Origin: Kocuria sp. TGY1127_2
Lineage (GTDB): Bacteria; Actinomycetota; Actinomycetes; Actinomycetales; Micrococcaceae
Direction: 5' to 3'
Assembly (NCBI RefSeq): GCF_013394385.1
Contig: NZ_AP022834.1
Location: forward strand, 2,728,001 to 2,792,000
DNA length: 64,000 nt
This document shows, piece by piece, positions 52,900 to 60,756 of this stretch; positions within the stretch are counted from its first letter, which is position 1, and each line of letters begins with the position of its first letter. The notes below the pieces were generated by a model. It worked only from the letters and a program-made list of their open reading frames with translations. It was not told the DNA's origin and did not search any database. A program made the translations under genes and the position numbers.

Positions 52900-53437
52900 G
52901 TCCGAGGCTGCCGCCAAGCATCTCGATGAGAGCCGGGCTAAGTTCGAGCGGGCCGCGAACGGTGCGCAGAAGGCCTGGCGGGAGTCGATCACCCAAGCCA
53001 GCGCCGAGGCGACGAGCGCGATCAGCACGGCCCGGGATCAGGCTGTGCAGTCGATCGAGAGGGCCGCTGCCGACGCCGGGGCCGTGGCAACAGCCAAGAT
53101 TGACGCCGCGAACGAGCGGGCCGAAAAGATCATCGCCACAACGGCGAAGCTGGAGGCCCGTCAGCTTTGGTCTGTCGCCGCGTCGATGTGCCTCGCGCTG
53201 TTGCCGGTCGCAGTGATCGTCGCGGGTGTTTGGATGGCCGTCGCCGGGCTTATCACGGGCGCTCAGTGGGCCCTCGACGTGGACGGGAGCGTGTGGCTCG
53301 GGATCGGTCGCTGGCTCGTGGTCTCCATGGGCCTCGCCGGGGCCGGCTACGGACTCTTCGCGTCCGTCCGCTGGGTCGCCGGTCTCGTGGAGACCTGGAA
53401 GGGCCGCGGGATGCCGAGGTGGCCCCGTTGGCGGTGA
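52550..53437 (+). CDS. Coiled-coil membrane protein, MobB-like, overlapping the relaxase gene
   Basis: A 295-residue protein starting inside the relaxase gene in a different frame. AAGGAG lies 7 bases before the ATG at 52550, which supports a true start despite the 350-bp overlap. Residues 1-200 are helical coiled coil (LLTSILAAVEAQTTRIATLTEQQKKL, then repeated Ala/Glu-rich helices). Two hydrophobic helices follow near 205-265 (LWSVAASMCLALLPVAVIVAGVWMAV; WLVVSMGLAGAGYGLFASV). The layout is like MobB/MbeB-type mobilisation proteins that help the relaxosome meet the transfer channel. No sequence motif proves it. Confidence 0.7.
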   Translation: MSAALDRLKQQNGPVQSPQPLGSPETMELLTSILAAVEAQTTRIATLTEQQKKLAGFVKVDSEEQEKQLSAISHQLTSTSPPPESNENSELLAGIASTLAGMSVNLNGESLKGSASKSEAAAKHLDESRAKFERAANGAQKAWRESITQASAEATSAISTARDQAVQSIERAAADAGAVATAKIDAANERAEKIIATTAKLEARQLWSVAASMCLALLPVAVIVAGVWMAVAGLITGAQWALDVDGSVWLGIGRWLVVSMGLAGAGYGLFASVRWVAGLVETWKGRGMPRWPRWR

Positions 53438-53455
53438 TGGCTGGATCCGATCGAG

Positions 53456-53758
53456 CTACCGGTTCCGATCAGCAGTCGAAGGATTTTCGCAGCAGCCAGT
53501 CCTGCGGCCTCGGTGCCGCCGCCGTAGCCTGACGAGCATCCCGGCCGTGACGGCCATCGCGACGGCGATCCCGGCACCGATGATCCAGGGATTGCCGAGG
53601 AGCCCTCCGACGCCTGCGAGTGCTCCGCCCGCCGCGATGAGCGGCAGGCCGCAGCAGAGCAGCAACGGAAGCGCGCAGCATGCCAGTAGGAGCAGCCCGG
53701 TCCCTGCGGCGACGATGGGACCGGCGCGCCGTTCGTCGCGGTCGTGATCGGCGCTCAT
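53456..53758 (-). CDS. Small CC-rich membrane protein of the mercury module
   Basis: A 100-residue protein with two hydrophobic helices (LLLLACCALPLLLCCGLPLIAAGGAL and NPWIIGAGIAVAMAVTAGMLV) and three Cys-Cys pairs, one near the C-terminus (TGCCENP). Vicinal cysteines in a membrane helix are the mark of mercuric ion transporters such as MerT, so it may bring Hg(II) to MerA. It is shorter than classic MerT and could not be assigned to it firmly. It lies downstream of merA in the same direction (49 bp gap). The ATG at 53758 has a GAGG site upstream; the frame extends 13 codons further. Confidence 0.62.
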   Translation of the reverse strand: MSADHDRDERRAGPIVAAGTGLLLLACCALPLLLCCGLPLIAAGGALAGVGGLLGNPWIIGAGIAVAMAVTAGMLVRLRRRHRGRRTGCCENPSTADRNR

Positions 53759-53807
53759 CGTCTGCACCTCTTCCGGATGAGATCTCCCCGATTGCATGCG
53801 TTGCCGT

Positions 53808-55232
53808 TCATGCGCAGCACGAGAGCAGTGACGGGTCGGTGGTGAAGGACTTCGCGGCGATCCGGATGCCTTCGGTCATGGTCAGGTAGGGGGCCCAGGC
53901 GTCGGCGACTTCGGCGATGGTCTTGCCGAGCACGTGGACGCCTGCGGCGGCGAGTTCCCCGGCGTCCTTGGCGACGGCGGTGAGGCCGAGGATCTCGCTC
54001 GTATCGGCGTTCACGACGATCTTGATGAACCCGCGGGTGTCGCGGTTGATCACCGCCCGGGGCACATACTCCAGGGGCAGCACGCGGCAGTCGCAGCGGA
54101 TCCCCGCGGCGACGACCTCCTTCTCGGTCATCCCGACCGCGCCGATCGCCGGTCCGGTGAACGTCACCCGCGGCAGATGGGAGTAGTCGACGGACCGGTC
54201 GGCGTCGGCGTACGCGTTCTCGGCGACGAGGGTGCCGTGGTGGGCCGCGACGTAGACGAACTCCGGGTGCCCGGTCACGTCGCCCGCGGCCCAGATCCGC
54301 GGGTTCGACGACTGCAGATGGTCGGAGACGACCACCTCGCCGGAGTCCCCGGTCTTCACCCCGACCGCATCGAGGTTCAAGCCGTCGGTGACGGGACGGC
54401 GTCCGAGGGCGACGAGCACCTGGTCGGCGCGGAACTCCTGCGAGCCGCCGGACACGTCCGCGGTAACCACGACCTGCCCGGTCGCCGCGTCCCGGGACAC
54501 CCGGGTCGGCACCGCGCGGCGGACCACCCGGATGCCCTCGTCGGCGAACACCTCCTGCAGTGTCCGGGACACCTCCGGCTCCTCCTTCGACGCGAGCCGG
54601 GACCGCACCAGCACGGTGACCTGGGAGCCGAGGCGGGCGAACAGCTGCGCCTGCTCCAGGGCGACGTAGCCGCCGCCGAGCACCAGCATCGACTCGGGGA
54701 CCTCGGTCAGGTCCATCGCCGTGGTCGAGGTCAGGTACCCGGCCTCGTCCAGGCCGTCGATCGGCGGAGCCCACGGCCGCGCACCGGTGGCGACCAGGTA
54801 GTGCTCGGCCTCGATCGTCTCGACCGCTCCGTCTGCGGCGGTGACCTCCAACACCGGCGCGTCCGGGGTGCCCGCGAACCCGGCGTCTCCCCGCCGGACG
54901 TGCCACCCGTATGAATCGGCGACGTCGGCGTACTTCTCGCCCCGCATCGTCTCGACCAACGCCTGCTTCCCGGCGATCAGCGCGGGCATGTCCACTGGGC
55001 CTGCCGTCGTCGCGATCCCCGGGAACCGGTCGGCGGCGTCGGCGGCGACGTGCCGTGCATCGGCGGCGGCGATGAGGGCCTTCGACGGCACGCAGCCCGT
55101 GTTCACGCAGGTGCCGCCGAGCGTGCCACGCTCGATCATCACCACCGACTTCCCGAGCATGGTCGCGCGAATCGCGGCGGCGAACGCTCCGCCGCCCGAT
55201 CCGATGATGGCGAGATCGTACTTCGTAGGCAT
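53808..55232 (-). CDS. merA: Mercury(II) reductase
   Basis: A 474-residue flavoprotein disulfide reductase that reduces Hg(II) to Hg(0) with NADPH. The redox pair is Cys42/Cys47 in GGTCVNTGCVPSKAL. The FAD motif is IIGSGGGAFAAAI, and the C-terminal Hg-binding Cys-Cys lies at 472-473 (SLLSCCA), which separates MerA from lipoamide dehydrogenases. The N-terminal NmerA domain is absent, as in many actinobacterial forms. A GGGAG site precedes the ATG at 55232; the frame continues 5 codons upstream. Its promoter region contains a MerR-type operator, with merR divergent. Confidence 0.95.
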   Translation of the reverse strand: MPTKYDLAIIGSGGGAFAAAIRATMLGKSVVMIERGTLGGTCVNTGCVPSKALIAAADARHVAADAADRFPGIATTAGPVDMPALIAGKQALVETMRGEKYADVADSYGWHVRRGDAGFAGTPDAPVLEVTAADGAVETIEAEHYLVATGARPWAPPIDGLDEAGYLTSTTAMDLTEVPESMLVLGGGYVALEQAQLFARLGSQVTVLVRSRLASKEEPEVSRTLQEVFADEGIRVVRRAVPTRVSRDAATGQVVVTADVSGGSQEFRADQVLVALGRRPVTDGLNLDAVGVKTGDSGEVVVSDHLQSSNPRIWAAGDVTGHPEFVYVAAHHGTLVAENAYADADRSVDYSHLPRVTFTGPAIGAVGMTEKEVVAAGIRCDCRVLPLEYVPRAVINRDTRGFIKIVVNADTSEILGLTAVAKDAGELAAAGVHVLGKTIAEVADAWAPYLTMTEGIRIAAKSFTTDPSLLSCCA

Positions 55233-55274
55233 CGCTGCTCCCGTCAAGGCTTGGACTTCTGTTCCGTTTCAGCC

Positions 55275-55306
55275 ATACTGGACCTTCCAGTGCAGGGGAA
55301 GGTCAA
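55275..55306 (-). promoter_or_regulatory. MerR-type operator/promoter for merA
   Basis: On the minus strand TTGACC (55301-55306) and CAGTAT (55275-55280) are separated by 20 bp. The overlong spacer holds a perfect dyad, GACCTTCC (55281-55288) with GGAAGGTC (55297-55304). This is the standard layout of promoters activated by MerR-family regulators through DNA untwisting. Confidence 0.82.
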
Positions 55307-55338
55307 GCGTGGCCCCTGCCGAATGATCGGAGGCCGCA

Positions 55339-55728
55339 ATGCGCATCGGAGAACTCGCCGAACGCGCGGGCACCACCTCGAAGACGCTCCGGTTCTACGA
55401 AGAGCAGGGACTGCTGCCCCCGGCCGACCGGACGCCATCCGGGTACCGCGACTACGCGCCCGACGCCGTCGCCCGGATCGACTTCGTTCACCGTGGCCAG
55501 GCCGCAGGCCTCACCCTCGCCCAGATCCGCCAAATCCTCGACATCCGCGACAGCGGCCACGCGCCCTGCGAGCACGTGCGAGACCTCCTCGACGCGCGCC
55601 TGGCCGAGATCGAGCAGCAGATCGCCCAGCTCACCGCCCTGCACGGCACCATCGCCGACCTCCGGCACGACGCCGCGCACCCGGACCCCGACACATGCAG
55701 CCCAGACCAGGTCTGCCGGTACCTGTAG
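55339..55728 (+). CDS. merR: MerR-family heavy-metal regulator
   Basis: A 129-residue MerR protein with an N-terminal winged HTH (MRIGELAERAGTTSKTLRFYEEQGLLPP, then RTPSGYRDY), a dimerisation helix, and three cysteines at 77, 120 and 126. Classic MerR binds Hg(II) through three cysteines in comparable positions, so mercury is the likely inducer. It is divergent from merA across the operator at 55275-55306. It ends 37 bp before the right-hand attachment core, so it is the last gene of the element. Confidence 0.9.
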   Translation: MRIGELAERAGTTSKTLRFYEEQGLLPPADRTPSGYRDYAPDAVARIDFVHRGQAAGLTLAQIRQILDIRDSGHAPCEHVRDLLDARLAEIEQQIAQLTALHGTIADLRHDAAHPDPDTCSPDQVCRYL

Positions 55729-55765
55729 AGGGACGCGGACCGAGAAAACGAGAGCCATAACACGA

Positions 55766-55772
55766 ACATGCG
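55766..55772. other. Right attachment core of the mobile element
   Basis: ACATGCG, identical to the left copy at 46664-46670. It contains the ATG that opens the downstream LLM fragment, so that frame's apparent start is only an internal Met codon of the interrupted host gene. Confidence 0.7.
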
Positions 55773-56544
55773 CTACGTCAATCCTCTCGCTTTCGCCGAG
55801 GACGCCGGGGCAACTGACCTCATCGCCGGCGGACGTCTGCAACTCGGCATTTCGCGAGGCTCGCCCGAACAGGTCATCGACGGGTGGCGCTATTTCGGCT
55901 TCGAACCGGAGGACGGCGAATCCGACGCGGACATGGCACGCCGGCACACCGAGGTCGCCCTCGCGGCTCTGTCGGGCAAACACTTTGCGCGCCCCAACCC
56001 GCAGCCGATGTTCCCGAATCCGCCCGGGCTTCTACGTGTTGAGCCCTATTCCGAGGGGCTCCGCAACCGCATGTGGTGGGGTGCCGGATCGGATGCGACT
56101 GCACGCTGGGCAGCTCAGAACGGCATGAACCTCATGTCCTCCACGCTCAAGGACGACGAATCGGGTGAGCCCTTCCACGTGCAACAGCGCAAGCAGATCG
56201 AGGCCTTCCGAGAGGAGTGGGCCCAGCACGACCACGGCTTCGATCCCCGCACCTCGGTTTCCCGTTCGATCTTCGCAATCACGAACGACCAGGACAGGCG
56301 CTATTTCCTGGGTACCGGAGAACGCGATGACCAGGTCGGGTACATCGACAACACCAGATCCGTATTCGGCCGCTCCTACGCGGACGAGCCCGAGGCCCTC
56401 ATTGAGCAGTTGCGCGCCGACGAAGCGATCCAGGCCGCAGACACTCTCCTGCTGACCGTGCCGAACCAATTGGGTGTTGATTACAACGCCCACGTGATCG
56501 AGTCGATCCTGACCCACGTCGCCCCGGCATTGGGGTGGCGCTAG
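55768..56544 (+). pseudogene. LLM-class flavin oxidoreductase, 3' fragment
   Basis: Encodes the C-terminal 258 residues of the interrupted oxidoreductase: MRYVNPLAFAEDAGATDLIAGGRLQLGISRGSPEQVIDGW continues exactly where the 5' fragment at 46414 ends (GVIDMR). The rest, including GLRNRMWWGAGSDATARWAAQNGMNLMSSTL and the helical C-terminus, is intact. It has no ribosome site of its own and lacks the N-terminal strands of the barrel, so it is not expected to work unless the element excises. A GCGGCC/GGCCGC hairpin at 56544-56562 follows the stop. Confidence 0.9.
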
Positions 56545-56707
56545 CGGCCGGAGACGGGCCGCCCTACCCGAAACCCGTGGTCCCCGCGCGCCGGGCAACA
56601 CGAGGGGCATGCATATCAGGCAACCTGATTACCCGATGTGCAGGCCCGCATCCGAAGTACGGACTCGTTGCCTCGGCGCGCAGGGAATGAGGGAGCGTGA
56701 TCCTAGA

Positions 56708-58570
56708 TCAGCTCAGGCGGTACCACAGGTTATTCCACCAGTCGACGACCCGCTCCCACCAGGAGGCGTACCACGGCTTATCCGGCTTGGGCTTCACAGG
56801 CGTCGGCTTCGGCTTTACGGGCGTCGGCTTCGGCTTCACCGGCTTCGGCTTCGGCTTGGGCTTCACAGGCGTCGGCTTCGGCTTTACGGGCTTCGGCTTC
56901 ACCGGCTGAGGTCCTGGACTCGGCTTTTCGGGTGCGGGAGTCGGGGGTGCAGGCACCACGGGTGCGGGAGTCGGCTTGGGCTCCGGAGTGGGTTTTGGTG
57001 CGGGCTTCTCCGGGGCAGGCGCGACGGCATCGAACGCCTTTTGGGCATCAATCAGCCCGGCGCCACACCCAAGTCCGCAGGCCACACCCATCGGCCTGGC
57101 GGAGGACTTCAGAACTTCCTTGATGCGAGACGGCGTCAGCTCGGGTGCCGCCGACTTCATCAGCGCGACGACCCCACTGACATGAGGCGAGGCCATCGAA
57201 GTTCCCTGGTACCAGCTGTAGACGGGCGCAGAGGGCGTCGTCGTTCCGGAGTTGAGCGTAGAAAGAATGCCGCCTCCCCGGGTTCGCACGTCGCCACCCG
57301 GTGCCATGATGTCCAGGGTAGATCCGAAGTTCGAGTAGTAGGCCAGCTCACCCTTGGCGTCACTCGCCCCTACCGTCACAATGTTGCTGCAGTTGGCCGG
57401 CGTGAACCCTGCGGCATCGGCCGTGCTGTTCCCTGCGGAGACGACCACAGTGGTCCCACGTGCAACGGCCCCGTTAACGGCGTCCTGGTAGATCCTTCCG
57501 CATTGTCCACGGCCACCCAGGGACATGTTGATGACCTGAGCGGGCTTATCGTTCATCGGGACGCCGGGAACCTTACCTCCGGAAGCCCACGTGATCGCAT
57601 CGGCGATGTCGGAGGTCCACCCACCGCATTTGCCCAGAACACGCACAGGCTGGATCTTCGCATGGGGCGCAACCCCGGAGATCCCCTGGCGGTTGTTCTG
57701 TAGGGCGGCTATGGTTCCGGCGACGTGCGTGCCGTGCCACGAGGAGCTCTTGGGCTTATTGCCTGCCGTGCATTCGTTCGCGCCGTACCAGTCCCCTTGG
57801 TCATGAGGGTCAGAGTCTCTGCCGTCACCATCCCGAGCGGAACCAGGGTCGGAAATGAAGTCATAACCAGGAATCAAGTTGTCCTGGAGGTCCGGGTGAT
57901 CGGTTATCCCCGTGTCCAGCACCGCCACGGTGACGTCCTTGCCCGTAGACCTCTCCCATACGCCGGGAACGTTCGCACCCCACTCGCCATGAAGGCCCCA
58001 CAGGCTGGCGTAGAACTCGTCGTCGGTTGGTGCCGGAGTCTTCGGCGCGTCGGTGGCTTTCTGAACTTCGGACGTCTTCAGTGCGTCCTCGTCAATAGTC
58101 ACCCGCGAATCCCGCTTGACGTAGTCGACGGCGGCATCGCTCTCCAAGGAGCGGATGAATTCGCCAGACTCGCGCTGGTCCAGTTTCTCTTCGGTGACGA
58201 CGACGAAGCGGTTGTCGGCACCCTCGCGAATCTCAGTCGCTTCCGTGCCCGTGGACCGTTCCGCGTCGCTGAGGATCCGGTCACGCTCCTCAGCGGGGTG
58301 GTAGCCGTCTTTGTACTTGACGACGAATCTGTCGGCCTCGCCCTGATTCAGGTCGAGCCGGCTGTCCTCGATCAGCGCCTCCGCGGACGCGGACGAAGGG
58401 GCGTCGACGGCTCGGGCTGCGGTCGTCGCGCCCGTGGCCGCACCGAACGAGCCCGCGATCATGGTCGCGGCGGTCAGCGTGCATGCCCACCGGCGGGCAA
58501 ACCCGGGGACGGCAATGAATGAACCCCTACGTTTTATCTTGTCCAAAGGGACTTTGTCAGAGTTTTGCAT
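56708..58570 (-). CDS. Secreted subtilisin-like serine protease (S8) with Pro/Lys repeat tail
   Basis: A 620-residue exported protease. A long signal peptide ends around residue 55 (ATMIAGSFGAATGATTAARA), then an inhibitor I9-type propeptide (about 60-160). The catalytic domain has Asp near 217 (VAVLDTGITDHPD), His near 278 (WHGTHVAGTIA) and Ser near 459 (GTSMASPHVSG). After residue 510 comes a repeated Pro/Lys-rich linker (PKPVKPKPTPVKPKPK), and the protein ends with a Trp-rich patch (WYASWWERVVDWWNNLWYRL). There is no LPXTG. The tail could hold the enzyme to the wall or to a polyanion. AT-rich sequence upstream (58670-58750) probably holds its promoter. Confidence 0.9.
   Translation of the reverse strand: MQNSDKVPLDKIKRRGSFIAVPGFARRWACTLTAATMIAGSFGAATGATTAARAVDAPSSASAEALIEDSRLDLNQGEADRFVVKYKDGYHPAEERDRILSDAERSTGTEATEIREGADNRFVVVTEEKLDQRESGEFIRSLESDAAVDYVKRDSRVTIDEDALKTSEVQKATDAPKTPAPTDDEFYASLWGLHGEWGANVPGVWERSTGKDVTVAVLDTGITDHPDLQDNLIPGYDFISDPGSARDGDGRDSDPHDQGDWYGANECTAGNKPKSSSWHGTHVAGTIAALQNNRQGISGVAPHAKIQPVRVLGKCGGWTSDIADAITWASGGKVPGVPMNDKPAQVINMSLGGRGQCGRIYQDAVNGAVARGTTVVVSAGNSTADAAGFTPANCSNIVTVGASDAKGELAYYSNFGSTLDIMAPGGDVRTRGGGILSTLNSGTTTPSAPVYSWYQGTSMASPHVSGVVALMKSAAPELTPSRIKEVLKSSARPMGVACGLGCGAGLIDAQKAFDAVAPAPEKPAPKPTPEPKPTPAPVVPAPPTPAPEKPSPGPQPVKPKPVKPKPTPVKPKPKPKPVKPKPTPVKPKPTPVKPKPDKPWYASWWERVVDWWNNLWYRLS
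56787..56915. repeat. Tandem repeats encoding the Pro/Lys tail
   Basis: Imperfect repeats built from GGCTTCGGCTT and ACGGGCGTCGG units encode the Lys-Pro-x-Pro linker of the S8 protease on the minus strand. Such a tract is prone to length change by slippage. Confidence 0.75.
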
Positions 58571-58840
58571 TTCTTATCCTCAGCTAAGTGATGACTGATG
58601 ACGAAACCGCGGCGGAATACCGGACTGGTTCGCAGCGGTATCGGACGGACAGATAGGTTCGTCACGTCCAAAAAGAAAAGTACAACACTTGCAGAGAAAA
58701 GTTAAAATCAAAAGAATAGCTTTGGAATTATATCGGCATGAAACACAATTCGGGATATCGATGAGGACCGGGCGGCAGAAGGAAACGGCACACTCGCACG
58801 ACCCCCAAACGCACAGAATCGACGTCCGTATTCGACTCTG
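58571..58840. other. Promoter-side gap upstream of the S8 protease
   Basis: No gene seen. It includes the most AT-rich stretch in this part of the window (about 58670-58750), likely the protease promoter, then a GC-richer part leading into the toxin remnant. Confidence 0.5.
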
Positions 58841-59102
58841 GTGCGACGACTCCAGATCACCCGCGAGCTCGCGGAGCAGCTGTGGGGCAGGATCACTTCT
58901 GCCCAGGCGCGGACCCAGGGCGTCCACCGAGCGAATACTTCTGCGATCAAAGCCACCGCTACGGACACAGCATGCGGGCATTATGCCGGCAAGAATGTTT
59001 TCGACGGTTTCTTTCTCGCGTCTTCAAGGCAAATCATCCGGAGCAATGGGTGCTCAAAGGCGGGACCGCGATGTTGGCTCGGAAAGGCCGAAGAGCGGGC
59101 CC
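58841..59102 (+). pseudogene. Remnant of an AbiEii-type nucleotidyltransferase toxin
   Basis: Two frames together resemble the N-terminus of AbiEii/nucleotidyltransferase toxins. One (from 58841) reads ITRELAEQLWGRITSAQARTQG. The other (from about 58970) reads MRALCRQECFRRFLSRVFKANHPEQWVLKGGTAMLAR, whose WVLKGGTAML matches the family's G-G-T motif. A frameshift separates them, and the sequence ends at the hpaI stop without the rest of the domain or an antitoxin gene. This is a decayed fragment, not a working gene. The identification rests on the short second segment. Confidence 0.45.
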
Positions 59103-59882
59103 TTAGTCGATGAACTTCTCCGCCAAGTCCCGGGAGGCCTGCGTCAGCAATTGAACATCCGCGCCAACCAGTACGAATGACGCACCAGCGTCGAGGTATT
59201 TCTGCGCCTGCTCGTGGTTGAACGCGTTGACGCCGACCCTCTTGCCCGCGGCACGCACCTTGTCGAAGACCGACAGAACGGCCGCGGTGACGTCCGGGTG
59301 GGTCTGTTCTCCCAATACCCCCATCGACGCGGCCAGGTCCGAGGGGCCTACGAAAATCGCGTCCACCCCGTCGACCGCCGCGATCTCGTCGGCGTTGGCC
59401 ACGGCGGTCTCGGATTCGATCTGCACGGTGAGCGAGATGGTCTCCTCCGCCCTACCGAGATATCCCTCAACGGCTCCCCACCGAGAAGCCCGGGCCAGGG
59501 CCGAGCCGACGCCGCGCACCCCGCCTGTGGGGTATCGAACGGCCTCGACGGCCCGCCGCGCTTCCTCGGCGGTATCGATCATGGGGACCAGAAGGTTTTG
59601 CGCACCCAGGTCGAGGAATTGCTTGATGAGCGCCGGATTCAGCTCGGGGACTCGAACCATCGGCGTCGTCGGATATGCAGCGAGTGCTCTGAGCAGCGAA
59701 GCGGTGGTTTCCAGCCCGATCGGAGAGTGCTCCCCGTCCAGCAGGACCCAGTCCAGTCCCGAGCACCCGGCGATTTCTGCCGCGACCGGGGAGCCCGAAC
59801 AAACCCACATGCCCACAAGGGGCCGGTCCGCGGCGTCCAACGCGCTGGCGAAGGTTTCCGGAAGTTCTACACGAAACGGCAT
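59103..59882 (-). CDS. hpaI: 4-hydroxy-2-oxoheptanedioate aldolase HpaI
   Basis: A 259-residue class II pyruvate aldolase of the HpcH/HpaI family. It cleaves 4-hydroxy-2-oxoheptane-1,7-dioate to pyruvate and succinic semialdehyde, the last step of homoprotocatechuate meta-cleavage. Visible are GMWVCSGSPVAAEIAGCSGLDWVLLDGEHSP, VRVPELNPALIKQFLDLGAQNLLVPMI, TVQIESETAVANADEI with the metal-binding Glu, and GVDAIFVGPSDLAASMG with the metal-binding Asp. The ATG at 59882 overlaps the hpaH stop by 16 bp. A longer in-frame reading is possible but would not match the family N-terminus. Confidence 0.9.
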   Translation of the reverse strand: MPFRVELPETFASALDAADRPLVGMWVCSGSPVAAEIAGCSGLDWVLLDGEHSPIGLETTASLLRALAAYPTTPMVRVPELNPALIKQFLDLGAQNLLVPMIDTAEEARRAVEAVRYPTGGVRGVGSALARASRWGAVEGYLGRAEETISLTVQIESETAVANADEIAAVDGVDAIFVGPSDLAASMGVLGEQTHPDVTAAVLSVFDKVRAAGKRVGVNAFNHEQAQKYLDAGASFVLVGADVQLLTQASRDLAEKFID

Positions 59883-60652
59883 GTGATGGACCCCAAATCT
59901 CCGTAATCGGCATGAACGGTGTCCCCCTTCTCGACCCACATCGGGCGAGTGAAGGAACCGGCGAGGATGATCTCCCCCGCCTTGAGCAAATCCCCGTGTT
60001 CGGCGAGTTTCCGCGCGAGCCAGACGACGCCGGCCGCCGGATGGTTCAGCACAGCCGCCGCGACACCGGTCTCTTCGATCGTCTCGTTGCGGTACAGCAT
60101 CGCAGAGACCCACCGCAGGTCCACGGCATCGGGGGCAACCGGGCGGCCACCTAGGACCATGGCGCCCAGCGCAGCGTTGTCGCTGATGGTGTCGACGATC
60201 GTGCGACCTTCCATCTCGACGCGCGAGCTCAGGACCTCCAGAGCCGGAGTCACGTATTCGGTAGCTCTGAGGACGTCGTAGATCGTGACGTCAGGGCCCT
60301 CAAGGTCCTCCTTGAGCACGAATGCGAGCTCGACCTCGATACGGACATTGGAATACTGACCGTGGTCGATCACCGTACCGTTCTCATAAACCTGATCGCC
60401 GAAGATCGCGCCATAATCCGGTTCGGTGATCCCGGTGGCCTGTTGCATGACCTTGGAGGTCAGGCCGATCTTACGGCCAACGAGTCGGCGACCCGCCTGC
60501 TCACCTCGACGTCGCCATTCGTTCTGGACGGCGTATGCATCCTCGACCGTCATATCGGGGAACCGAGCGGTCAGCCGCGGAATCATCCCGCGGGATTCCT
60601 CCGCCGAAGCGAGCTCGTCCGCGATCGACGTGAGCTGTTCGTTCTCGAGCAT
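59867..60652 (-). CDS. hpaH: 2-oxohept-3-enedioate hydratase HpaH
   Basis: A 261-residue hydratase of the fumarylacetoacetate-hydrolase superfamily (MhpD/HpaH group), adding water to 2-oxohept-3-ene-1,7-dioate. Typical segments are VGRKIGLTSKVMQQATGITEPDYGAIFGDQVYENG, VRIEVELAFVLKEDLEGP with the metal-binding Glu pair, and NHPAAGVVWLARKLAEHGDLLKAGEIILAGSFTRP. The ATG at 60652 has AAGGAGA five bases upstream. Two further in-frame ATGs at 60670 and 60685 come from a 15-bp tandem duplication upstream and are less likely starts. It lies between hpaD and hpaI. Confidence 0.9.
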   Translation of the reverse strand: MLENEQLTSIADELASAEESRGMIPRLTARFPDMTVEDAYAVQNEWRRRGEQAGRRLVGRKIGLTSKVMQQATGITEPDYGAIFGDQVYENGTVIDHGQYSNVRIEVELAFVLKEDLEGPDVTIYDVLRATEYVTPALEVLSSRVEMEGRTIVDTISDNAALGAMVLGGRPVAPDAVDLRWVSAMLYRNETIEETGVAAAVLNHPAAGVVWLARKLAEHGDLLKAGEIILAGSFTRPMWVEKGDTVHADYGDLGSITCRFV

Positions 60653-60661
60653 TTCTCTCCT

Positions 60662-60691
60662 TCGATGCATTCCGTGTCGATGCATTCCGTG
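60662..60691. repeat. 15-bp tandem duplication upstream of hpaH
   Basis: TCGATGCATTCCGTG occurs twice in direct succession (60662-60676 and 60677-60691), just before the hpaH ribosome site. It adds alternative in-frame ATG codons and could alter translation. Confidence 0.8.
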
Positions 60692-60701
60692 GATGGTGCA
60701 C

Positions 60702-60740
60702 GGGCTCCGCCGCCCGTGTATGTTGCCGGCGGCGGAGCCC
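60702..60740. terminator. Perfect 13-bp stem-loop between hpaD and hpaH
   Basis: GGGCTCCGCCGCC (60702-60714) pairs perfectly with GGCGGCGGAGCCC (60728-60740) around a 13-base loop. No T-run follows on the minus (operon) strand, so it is more likely an attenuating or mRNA-stabilising hairpin than a full terminator. Confidence 0.5.
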
Positions 60741-60756
60741 CTCGGATCGAGTTTCT

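Larger units (their letters stand above)
46671..55772. mobile_element. Integrated mobilisable element with mercury resistance (about 9.1 kb)
   Basis: The element lies inside an LLM oxidoreductase gene, flanked by ACATGCG at both ends (46664-46670 and 55766-55772). Its genes are, in order: large serine recombinase, two small proteins, Rep, MobC-like, relaxase, a membrane protein overlapping the relaxase, then a mer module (CC-rich membrane protein, MerA, MerR). No mating-pore genes are present, so it is mobilisable rather than self-conjugative. Its base composition is visibly GC-richer than the flanking host genes, consistent with recent acquisition. A replication gene on an integrated element suggests it also has a circular, replicating phase. 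Confidence 0.85.

Noticed and set aside
55768-56544. The LLM 3' fragment as an independent oxidoreductase
   Set aside because: It lacks the first 84 residues of the barrel, which are found at the other end of the mobile element in matching frame.
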